64,000 bases of DNA from CAZPDM01 sp964585305. Its GTDB lineage: Bacteria > Planctomycetota > Uabimicrobiia > Uabimicrobiales > JABWCH01. The translations under genes were made by a program, and so were the position numbers. Shown one piece after another: positions 40,703-47,823 of the stretch (position 1 is the stretch's first letter; each line of letters opens with the position of its first letter). Under the pieces are notes generated by a model, which saw only the letters and a program-made list of their open reading frames with translations, had not been told where the DNA came from and did no database searches. The stretch is from assembly GCA_964585305.1 (NCBI GenBank), contig CAZPDM010000010.1:1-64000 (forward strand), read 5' to 3'.

Positions 40703-42217
40703 TTATTTTTCTTGCTCAGAAGGATCTTCTTGACGCATTAAAGGAAATGCAATGATATCACGGATGCTATATTGACCAGAAAGAAGCATTACAACTCGAT
40801 CAATTCCAATTCCAACACCGCCAGTAGGAGGCATGCCAAGGCCAATTGCTCGTACAAAATCCATATCTACAGGATGACTGACAACGCCATCTTCTTTAAT
40901 AGCTTGGGCATCGTAAGCACGTTGGGCACTAAGACGTTCATATTGTTCAACAGGATCGGTAAGCTCTGAATATGCGTTACCAATTTCCATTCCCATAACA
41001 TACGGCTCAAAACGTTCTACTAATGTCGAATTACCACGTTTTTTCTTAGTTAAAGGGGAAATCTCTATAGGGTGATCCATAATAAAGGTAGGTTGGATGA
41101 GAGAAGATTCTACTAATTTGCTAAATAAGAAATCTACAATATGACCACGAGAAAATGGTGTAGGAATTTCAAATTTAGGATCAAGTTCTTTTACTTTAGA
41201 AATAAGAGATTCTTCTGACATGTTCTCAACATCAAGTTGGCCAATTTCTTTGATGGCATCCAAAATAGTCATGCGCTTCCAAGGAGGAGTAAAATCAATC
41301 TCTTTATCTTGATATTTAAGTTTATAGCTACCTGTAACTTCCTGAACAACAGTGCTAATCAATTCTTCAAATTGATTCATTTGATAGTTATAATCTGTAA
41401 AAGCTTCATACCATTCCATCATAGTAAATTCAGGATTATGAGAACGATCTACACCTTCATTGCGGAAGTTTTGACATATTGTGAAAACTTTTGGGAATCC
41501 ACCAACGATAAATTTTTTCAATGCAAGTTCTGGAGAAATACGCATATAGGCTTTTTGATTAGAAAGAGCATGTATAGTTGTTTCAAAAGGACGCGCAGAT
41601 GCTCCACCATAAATATTTTCCAAAGTAGGCGTTGTAACTTCTAAAAAGCCTTTTTTTTCCATAAACCGTCGGATTGCAGAAATTATTTTTGCCCGTACTA
41701 CCATAACTTGTCGAGCACTGCGATCTGTAATCCAATGTAGATAACGTCTTCGATATAGTAATTCAGCATCAGAAACTTGATAAAATTTCTTATCATCTGT
41801 TTCTTTACCAATAGGAACACGAATAACTGCTTTACTTAATAAAGTAAATCCCAAAGTCCAAATAGTAAGTTCGCCTGTTTTAGTTTTAAAAACTTTTCCA
41901 TTTAGACCTACCCAATCACCAATATCCAAATATTGAATAGCTTCCCACATTTTTTCAGAAAGATTATTTTTTTTCAAATATATTTGAATACGATTATCAA
42001 AATCTTCCAAATCGCCAAAATAAACTTGTTTTCCTTGTTGTCTTAAGGCTATAACACGACCTGCTACAGCAACATCTTTTTCTGTTTGGATAAGTTCATC
42101 TTGTTGATCACGAATTTGAGTTAAAGTATGTGTAGTAGCAAATGAATAAGGATATGGCTCAATTCCTTTTTCAATAAGCTGTTTACGTTTTTCTAGCAAA
42201 TCATCATGAAAAATCAT
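40703..42217 (-). CDS. lysS: Lysyl-tRNA synthetase, class II
   Basis: A 504-residue class II LysRS. An N-terminal OB-fold anticodon-binding domain is seen (VAVAGRVIALRQQGKQVYFGD). Motif 2 is in ICQNFRNEGVDRSHNPEFTM and motif 3 in GVGIGIDRVVML. The order and length are normal, so it should charge tRNA-Lys. The ATG at 42217 follows GGAGGACTT. A reverse-strand outer-membrane protein gene lies 90 bases upstream. Confidence 0.97.
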   Translation of the reverse strand: MIFHDDLLEKRKQLIEKGIEPYPYSFATTHTLTQIRDQQDELIQTEKDVAVAGRVIALRQQGKQVYFGDLEDFDNRIQIYLKKNNLSEKMWEAIQYLDIGDWVGLNGKVFKTKTGELTIWTLGFTLLSKAVIRVPIGKETDDKKFYQVSDAELLYRRRYLHWITDRSARQVMVVRAKIISAIRRFMEKKGFLEVTTPTLENIYGGASARPFETTIHALSNQKAYMRISPELALKKFIVGGFPKVFTICQNFRNEGVDRSHNPEFTMMEWYEAFTDYNYQMNQFEELISTVVQEVTGSYKLKYQDKEIDFTPPWKRMTILDAIKEIGQLDVENMSEESLISKVKELDPKFEIPTPFSRGHIVDFLFSKLVESSLIQPTFIMDHPIEISPLTKKKRGNSTLVERFEPYVMGMEIGNAYSELTDPVEQYERLSAQRAYDAQAIKEDGVVSHPVDMDFVRAIGLGMPPTGGVGIGIDRVVMLLSGQYSIRDIIAFPLMRQEDPSEQEK

Positions 42218-42307
42218 AAGTCCTCCGGCAAAAGAAAAATCTTTATTAAAGATTTTTTCCTAAAAAGTATTTTATCGCTTTAAAAATTAAGCGAATTTCA
42301 GCATTTT

Positions 42308-43417
42308 CTAAAACTTAATACCAGCACCTATTAAAAATAGGAAAGAACTCCAGTCATAATAACCACTAAAACTGCTTGTATTAAATTTATAGTGAAAATA
42401 TTCATATTGAAACTTTAGATAGCCATAAAAATTTTGTGTCGCACTAAAATAATAGCGAGTTTCAAAATTAAAGTCTATTGTTGTTAGTTGGCGATTTACA
42501 ATATTATAATAGATAAAATCTACTTCACCACGAGCCATCCAACGTTCACTAAAGGCAATTTCCATATATCCACCAATGGTTGGCATGGGAATAAATACAT
42601 TATTATCCAAACTAATATTGATATGGGGGTTTGTAGGATCATCTGCTAAATATCCATCCACATCTGTAGAAGAACGAATATAGATATAATTAAAACTCAA
42701 TTTAACTCCAACACCACCCCATTTTTTCGCCCAAACTGTATATCCTAGCCCACAAGTAAACCAATGCGTGTTAATTACATTTAAAACACGGGCACCAGAT
42801 TGTAAATAAGAATCTGCAATAATGACTTCTCTTGGAATATTCCCTTTAGAATCCGAATCATTATATCCATAAGCAATATTAACTCGGAAGAAAGAATGTT
42901 GAACGTCAACACCTAAATATGTTCCCCATTGATCTTTGGATACAAAAAGGTCGTCTTGCAAATCCAAATCTGTACCAGAACGACCTCCAAAAGGAGAGTC
43001 AAAAGCTAATTCGCCAGTCATAAAAGTCAAACGACTGCCAGCAAAAGGAGTAATATGAGTAAATCCACTTTCAACTAATGGATACAACTCTTCCCCTTCT
43101 GGTTTGGTACTTGTAATTTGAATAGATGGCGTAGGTTCTGGAACTGTAGGAATAAATGTCTCAGAAATTTTATTTTCTACTGGAATCATTTCAGGATTGC
43201 TAAAAGAAGGAGATGGTGAGACATTTGTAGTAATTGTAGCAGGACTATTTGGCGCAATTACAGGGGAAGAATTACTTGGAATAATTACAGGGGAAGGATT
43301 GCTTGGAGCTACAGGAATACTATTAGTATTTCCCTGAACTCTTGTTTCTTGAGCTATTCCAGAAGGAATTAGAAATATAAAGAAAAATAGAACAGCAAAA
43401 AGGCTCTGGAGTTTCAT
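42308..43417 (-). CDS. Outer-membrane beta-barrel-like protein with Pro/Ser-rich linker
   Basis: A 369-residue exported protein. MKLQSLFAVLFFFIFLIPSGIAQ is a signal peptide with an Ala-Gln cleavage site. Residues ~25-110 are a Pro/Ser/Asn/Thr-rich linker with repeats like SPVI(I/A)P. Residues ~115-369 alternate polar and hydrophobic residues with many aromatics and end in GAGIKF; the terminal Phe is typical of outer-membrane barrels. No family is recognised. It is likely an outer-membrane protein with a periplasmic linker. A weak TTGACT-16-AATAAT promoter may stand at 43510-43537 on the reverse strand. Confidence 0.7.
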   Translation of the reverse strand: MKLQSLFAVLFFFIFLIPSGIAQETRVQGNTNSIPVAPSNPSPVIIPSNSSPVIAPNSPATITTNVSPSPSFSNPEMIPVENKISETFIPTVPEPTPSIQITSTKPEGEELYPLVESGFTHITPFAGSRLTFMTGELAFDSPFGGRSGTDLDLQDDLFVSKDQWGTYLGVDVQHSFFRVNIAYGYNDSDSKGNIPREVIIADSYLQSGARVLNVINTHWFTCGLGYTVWAKKWGGVGVKLSFNYIYIRSSTDVDGYLADDPTNPHINISLDNNVFIPMPTIGGYMEIAFSERWMARGEVDFIYYNIVNRQLTTIDFNFETRYYFSATQNFYGYLKFQYEYFHYKFNTSSFSGYYDWSSFLFLIGAGIKF

Positions 43418-43587
43418 TCCAATTCTCCATATTTTTTTATTTGTTTTAAAAAAACTTGATATTAAGTTACTTTTGAGACAAGTAAGTCTTTTTTCTTTTA
43501 AGAAAAATAATTATTCCACAAAAAAAATTAAAGTCAAGCCTTGAATTATATTTTTTTTATAGTATTTTATAAGAATATTAGGTTGTT

Positions 43588-43686
43588 CTAGTTGAAAAGA
43601 AAACCTACTTTGCGGAACTGAACCCGTCCGTTTTGAACGGTTTTTATGAATTCAAAATCGTTTTAAACGGCGGACATCTCAACTAG
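43588..43686 (+). other. Structured leader upstream of the TRAP permease gene
   Basis: An outer stem CTAGTTGA (43588-43595)/TCAACTAG (43679-43686) encloses a GC-rich inner stem. The inner stem is CCG-T-CCGTTT (43624-43633) pairing with AAACGG-CGG (43665-43673), with one bulged T, plus a competing small hairpin CCGTT-TTG-AACGG. It ends 45 bases before the ATG at 43732. It is far more GC-rich and self-complementary than the surrounding AT-rich gap (43418-43731). A cis-acting RNA or protein site is possible; it matches no riboswitch I know. Confidence 0.45.
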
Positions 43687-43731
43687 CAAAATCGTTCATA
43701 ATACAAAAATTTTTATAAGGTTTAGCTTTTT

Positions 43732-45411
43732 ATGAAAAGTTATATCGGACATTTTTTAGTTTTAGTATTGTTTTTAAGTGCGATTCTGATTGGGATAGAT
43801 TTGTTTATTATACACCCTAGTAAACCTATATCAGAGTTTCAACCTGCAGAAACTATGCTTCAAAAATTAGAAATAGTGTCGGCAGAAAAAACTGAAGAAG
43901 AAATTTTATCAGAATTTCCTAGCTCTTTAGTACAGATAATTGAACCAGTATCTTCAAATACAAATGAAAATGATTCTATAAATACAAATATAGAAAAAAA
44001 TTCTACTCCTTTAACTTACCAACCACGCTCATCTGAAGATATTGGTAGATTTCGCATATTTTCTATACTTTTAGCTCTGTTAGGCGCACCTTTATTTGCT
44101 GTTATGGGAGCAATCAGTCTTTTTGTTTCCAAAATTGACGAAATGATGTTTATTGATGTAGTCGAAAAATTAACGAATCATCCATTATTTATTACATTGC
44201 CACTTTTTACTTTTGCAGGCTATGTACTTTCCGAAAGTAAAGCTCCAGAGCGTCTAGTCCGATTTTCACGAGCTTTATTAGGATGGTTTCCTGGCGGAAC
44301 TGCCTTTATTGCAGCAATAAGCTGTGCATTTTTTACTGCTTTTACTGGAGCATCTGGAGTAACGATTGTTGCTTTGGGAGGATTACTTTATCCTATGCTC
44401 ATAAAAGATAAGTACAGTGAGAAATTTACTCTAGGAATGATAACAAGTGGAGGAAGTTTAGGGTTACTTTTTCCACCAAGTCTTCCTCTTATTTTGTATG
44501 CAGTTATTGCAAATAGCAGTATGCAAGGGTTAGAACCTAAAATGCCAGCATTAGAAGCAAAGAATTTGTTTATTGCTGGCATTATTCCAGGTTTACTTAT
44601 GGTACTTGCAGTATCGTTATACGGTTCTTTTCTAGGATATAAAAAAAACGAAGAAAATTATCAATTTTCTATGAAAGAATTAGCTAAATCTACTTGGAGT
44701 TGCCTACCCGAATTAGCAATTCCAGTTATTATTGTCGCCACATTCTTTAAAGGACTTTTACAACTTACAGAATCCGCTGCAGTCATTGCTTTATATGTAG
44801 TAGTTGTTGAAGTTTTTTTATATCGCGATATAAAAATCAGTCGGCTTTGGCGTCTTGGCCAACGCAGCATGATTATGATTGGAGCTATTCTTATTATTTT
44901 AATGATGGCAATGGCAATGACAAATCTTATGATTATGGCAAAAGTTCCTGATCAATTGCTGGGATATATGAAAGAACATATTCAAAGCCCATGGACTTTT
45001 TTATTATGTTTAAATATTTTCTTACTCTTAGTTGGTTGCCTAATGGATATTTTTTCTGCTATTTTAGTTGTAGTTCCCCTTATTGTTCCCATTGCAGTTG
45101 CCTTCCACATCGATCCGTTACACCTCGGTGTTGTCTTTTTAGTAAATTTAAGTATTGGCTATTGTACACCACCTGTAGGAATGAATCTATTTTTATCTAG
45201 CCTTAGATTTAACAAATCCGTTTTTTCTATTACATATACATGCTTACCATTTTTAGGATTATTACTCTCTGTTTTAGGAATCATTACATATATCCCTGCT
45301 ATATCTCTAGAACCTGTAAAAAATCCTTTATTATTAGGAATATTCTTAGCAGGATTAGTTGCAATTTTAACAATATTTTATTTATTTTTTAAGATTTTCA
45401 AGAAACACTAA
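43732..45411 (+). CDS. TRAP transporter large permease (DctM-like) with N-terminal extension
   Basis: A 559-residue inner-membrane protein. The DctM core begins at about residue 105 (LLALLGAPLFAVMGAISLF) and has about 12 helices. Characteristic segments are FTAFTGASGVTIVALGGLLYP, GLLFPPSLPLILY and the late IGYCTPPVGMNLFL. TRAP large subunits move dicarboxylates or similar acids with sodium. A ~100-residue extension precedes the core: one membrane helix (6-28) and a polar extracytoplasmic stretch. The usual DctQ small subunit and DctP binding protein are not adjacent; the extension is too short to be a complete DctQ. It is monocistronic, with a structured leader. Confidence 0.85.
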   Translation: MKSYIGHFLVLVLFLSAILIGIDLFIIHPSKPISEFQPAETMLQKLEIVSAEKTEEEILSEFPSSLVQIIEPVSSNTNENDSINTNIEKNSTPLTYQPRSSEDIGRFRIFSILLALLGAPLFAVMGAISLFVSKIDEMMFIDVVEKLTNHPLFITLPLFTFAGYVLSESKAPERLVRFSRALLGWFPGGTAFIAAISCAFFTAFTGASGVTIVALGGLLYPMLIKDKYSEKFTLGMITSGGSLGLLFPPSLPLILYAVIANSSMQGLEPKMPALEAKNLFIAGIIPGLLMVLAVSLYGSFLGYKKNEENYQFSMKELAKSTWSCLPELAIPVIIVATFFKGLLQLTESAAVIALYVVVVEVFLYRDIKISRLWRLGQRSMIMIGAILIILMMAMAMTNLMIMAKVPDQLLGYMKEHIQSPWTFLLCLNIFLLLVGCLMDIFSAILVVVPLIVPIAVAFHIDPLHLGVVFLVNLSIGYCTPPVGMNLFLSSLRFNKSVFSITYTCLPFLGLLLSVLGIITYIPAISLEPVKNPLLLGIFLAGLVAILTIFYLFFKIFKKH

Positions 45412-45520
45412 AACAAAATTAGTTCGCTTCCGTATTATCTATAGGTAATATTTTTAATTTTGATCCAAAATTAAATTAGGAAAAATTTGTGAAAAAAACA
45501 ACTCGAATTTTCCTACTTTA

Positions 45521-45592
45521 ATTTTTACCGGAAAATACTTTATTGCTTAACCTTTGATTGAGTATAATCAAAGACCGCAACAAATATTTTTC
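45521..45592 (+). repeat. Palindromic ~70-nt element, copy A (selenoprotein leader)
   Basis: This near-palindrome matches 49965-50035 at most positions. The central stem is CTTTGATT (45552-45559)/AATCAAAG (45566-45573) with a 6-base loop. Outer arms GAAAATA and TATTTT(T)C pair as well. It ends 22 bases before the selenoprotein ATG. The rest of the 45412-45614 gap shows no gene. Confidence 0.6.
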
Positions 45593-45614
45593 TACTGAAA
45601 GTAAGGAAAAACCT

Positions 45615-46100
45615 ATGACAAAAATTCTCTTAGCTATTGGAGTAATTTTAGTTGTTGGTGCAGCCGGTATTGCTGTTTATAAAATGCAATCCACAAAAGA
45701 AGGCTGTGATCAACCTACCAAAGCATGCTGTCCTTCTGAAACACAACCTGTTGCAACTCCAGCACAACCTGTTGCTACTCCTCAACAACCCGTTGCTACT
45801 CCTCAACAACCCGTTGCTACTCCGCAACAACCCGTTACTACTACACAACCTGTTACTACTGAAACTTCTAAGACTCCAGTATTTAGAATGAAAATAGAAT
45901 ATTGCACCTCCTGAGGCTATAAAGCCAAAGCCGACAGTTTGTCGGAAGCCATCAAAAAACAATATGGCAATGTTGAAATTACCTTAGTTAAAGGCTCTGG
46001 TGGTGTTTTTGAAGTATACAAAGAAGATAAACAAATATTCTCAAAAAAATCAACAAACCGTTTCCCTACTGCTGATGAAATATTAAATGCTCTTAAATAA
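45615..46100 (+). CDS. Membrane-anchored selenoprotein W (Rdx family), in-frame UGA = Sec100
   Basis: A 161-residue selenoprotein read through TGA at 45912-45914. An N-terminal helix (about 4-22) anchors it. A Cys-rich stretch follows (CDQPTKACC, ~30-40), then a (QQPVATP)n-type linker of 21-base DNA repeats. The C-terminal domain is SelW/Rdx: KIEYCTSUGYKAKADSL aligns with the SelW 'YCGAUGYKPK' motif as a CxxU redox site. Downstream, GSGGVFEVYKEDKQIFSKK and FPTADEILNALK match the SelW C-terminus, ending at TAA 46098-46100. The frame stays coding after the TGA, which rules out a real stop. SelW is a thioredoxin-fold redox protein; the anchor suggests a periplasmic domain. The ATG follows AAGGAAA. 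Confidence 0.9.
45915..45950 (+). promoter_or_regulatory. Bacterial SECIS-like hairpin after the UGA
   Basis: Directly after the TGA, GGCT (45915-45918) can pair with AGCC (45947-45950). Inside is the perfect stem CCGAC (45931-45935)/GTCGG (45941-45945) with loop AGTTT. The loop has a G at its second position (45937), 22 bases after the TGA. This fits the bacterial SECIS rule of an apical-loop G in the first two bases, 16-37 bases downstream. It would recruit SelB-Sec-tRNA. Confidence 0.78.
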
Positions 46101-46118
46101 TCTTTCATAAGATTTCCG

Positions 46119-46148
46119 AAAACCCCTTGAATTTCAAGGGGTTTTTTT
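46119..46148. terminator. Terminator after the selenoprotein gene
   Basis: An ACCCCTTGAA/TTCAAGGGGT stem (about 46121-46143) followed by seven Ts lies just after the TAA at 46098-46100. This supports that stop, not the UGA, as the end of the gene. Confidence 0.9.
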
Positions 46149-46167
46149 GTTAGAAGGAGAGTCTTTA

Positions 46168-47748
46168 TTATTTTTTTTCAATATCTTTTACACAACGAAA
46201 TCCTACAAAGTCAAAAGCTTTATTAGGTTCAGAATAAAAATTTGTATAAGATAATAATCTAAAAGAAAGCTGTTGAAAGGACCCTCCCTTTATTTGATAA
46301 AGCAATTTTGAATCGGTTGATGGAATAGAAGTTTGTGTCCATTCCGCAACATTACCTGCTAATCCTATTACTTCAAACGGGGAGCAATCATAAATAAACT
46401 GGGAAACTGGAGCAAGTTTAGAAAGATTATTTTGGCGATAGTTCGCCATGGATTTTCCTATTTCATTTCCCCAAGGAAATTTTCGCACATCACTTCCACG
46501 AGCAGCATATTCCCATTCTTGAGCAGTTGGCAATCGTTTTCCTACACATTTTGCATAAGCCTCTGCTTCATAATATGAAACTTGAGTAATAGGAAGATCT
46601 TCTTCTTCAGATTTTATAAGATTCCAAAAACGTTCTGGCTGTAATTTTCTCCAAGCTAATCCTTCTTCACTCCAATACATGTCTTCCTTATAATATTTTT
46701 TAGCAAATTCTATAAATTGTTTTTTTGTTACTTCATATTTATCAATATAAAATCCAAACATTTCTATTTCTTGATAAGGAAAATCTGGATCTTCTTTTGA
46801 ACCAAGTTTTGCAATTCCTGGAAGAATATATATCATATCTTTTGGAAGAGGAGAATTTTGTTGCTCTTCTAATAGTTTCATTCGACGATCTAAAGCCTTT
46901 TCTGCATTTTCAAATCTTTGGCTAAGAATTTGTTCCAGGCTTTGAATACGATTCAGAGTTTGTTCTATATTTTGAAAACGTTGTGGCAAAGATTGTTCTA
47001 AAATTTGTTGGCGGTGTTTTAAAGACTGCTCTGAAGTTTGTACTTGATTTGCTAAGACTTGAGATTGCTGACTTAAAGACTCGTCAGTAAATTGAATTTT
47101 TTGCTCTAAAATTTGCAAACGTTGATTTAATGATTTTTCCAAATTTTGAAGATGCTGTGAAATTGCTTTTTCCAAAAGCTCAGAATGTTTTCTATCAATT
47201 TCTTCTAATCGTTGATTAAAAGTATTTTCTAAATTTTGTAGTTTCTGAGAAAGAATATTATCAGACTCTTCCATAGCCTCGTTTTTATTAAGTAATTTTT
47301 CTAAAATTTGCAAACGTTGATCTAATGAAGAAAGAATATTATTAAAGTAACTCTTATCGTTTTGATACGATGCAAACAATTGTGCATCACGATTGATTAA
47401 AGTTTCTAAACTAGAATGCAATTGTATAATTTCTTGTTGAATATCTTTTAAATTTTGTTGCGAATGTTCATTTGCTAGCTTTTGGCAATATTCTTCTAAG
47501 TTTTGTAAACGTTTTTCTAGTAGTGCAATCTCTTTTGATATTTCTATTAAAGACTGCTCTGATTGGGCCATAATTTTTAAAATTTCAATCGATTGTAATA
47601 ATATTTTTTGTGAATCCTTTACAAGACTTTCTATCTTTATATCCTGGGATTGTTGTACTTCTGAAGTTAGTGGTTCTTGAGATATTAAAAAATTTAAAGT
47701 AAACACTATAAAAAAAATTGTAGTAAAAATAATTTTAAAAGCCAGCAT
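46168..47748 (-). CDS. Coiled-coil FGE/SUMF1-type protein, exported
   Basis: A 526-residue protein. Residues 1-23 are a signal peptide. Residues ~30-315 are a long coiled coil with heptad-like Q-x-LE repeats (recurring 'QRLQ.LE', 'SLSQ', 'ILEQ'). A C-terminal formylglycine-generating-enzyme (SUMF1/FGE-sulfatase) fold follows: FYIDKYEVTKKQFIEF, YYEAEAYAKCVGKRLPTAQEWEYAARG, FPWGNE, GLAGNVAEWTQT and VGFRCVKD. True FGE uses a Cys pair near the C-terminus, which I do not see clearly. It may bind or modify proteins in the periplasm without oxidase activity. It converges with the selenoprotein gene and is bounded by terminators. Confidence 0.8.
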   Translation of the reverse strand: MLAFKIIFTTIFFIVFTLNFLISQEPLTSEVQQSQDIKIESLVKDSQKILLQSIEILKIMAQSEQSLIEISKEIALLEKRLQNLEEYCQKLANEHSQQNLKDIQQEIIQLHSSLETLINRDAQLFASYQNDKSYFNNILSSLDQRLQILEKLLNKNEAMEESDNILSQKLQNLENTFNQRLEEIDRKHSELLEKAISQHLQNLEKSLNQRLQILEQKIQFTDESLSQQSQVLANQVQTSEQSLKHRQQILEQSLPQRFQNIEQTLNRIQSLEQILSQRFENAEKALDRRMKLLEEQQNSPLPKDMIYILPGIAKLGSKEDPDFPYQEIEMFGFYIDKYEVTKKQFIEFAKKYYKEDMYWSEEGLAWRKLQPERFWNLIKSEEEDLPITQVSYYEAEAYAKCVGKRLPTAQEWEYAARGSDVRKFPWGNEIGKSMANYRQNNLSKLAPVSQFIYDCSPFEVIGLAGNVAEWTQTSIPSTDSKLLYQIKGGSFQQLSFRLLSYTNFYSEPNKAFDFVGFRCVKDIEKK

Positions 47749-47783
47749 TATCTTTCTCCTATTTTAGGTCTATATTTTTAATG

Positions 47784-47812
47784 AAAAACCCTGAGTATGC
47801 AACTCAGGGTTT
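47784..47812 (-). terminator. Rho-independent terminator
   Basis: AAACCCTGAGT-ATGCA-ACTCAGGGTTT (47786-47812) with As at 47784-47788 reading as Ts on the reverse strand. It follows the stop of the HTH-TM-HlyD gene at 47824. Confidence 0.88.
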
Positions 47813-47823
47813 CGTTAAAAAAT

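Noticed and set aside
41237..41644. 135-residue forward-strand frame
   Set aside because: It is antisense to lysS and has no ribosome-binding site or family features.
45558..45914. A 118-residue protein ending at the TGA
   Set aside because: The upstream part before 45615 overlaps a palindromic repeat and lacks a ribosome-binding site. Coding continues in frame beyond the TGA as a SelW domain, so the TGA is read as Sec.
45648..45962. Long reverse- and forward-strand alternative frames rich in Leu/Ser/Arg
   Set aside because: They are frame shadows of the 21-base (QQPVATP) repeat and have no ribosome-binding site.
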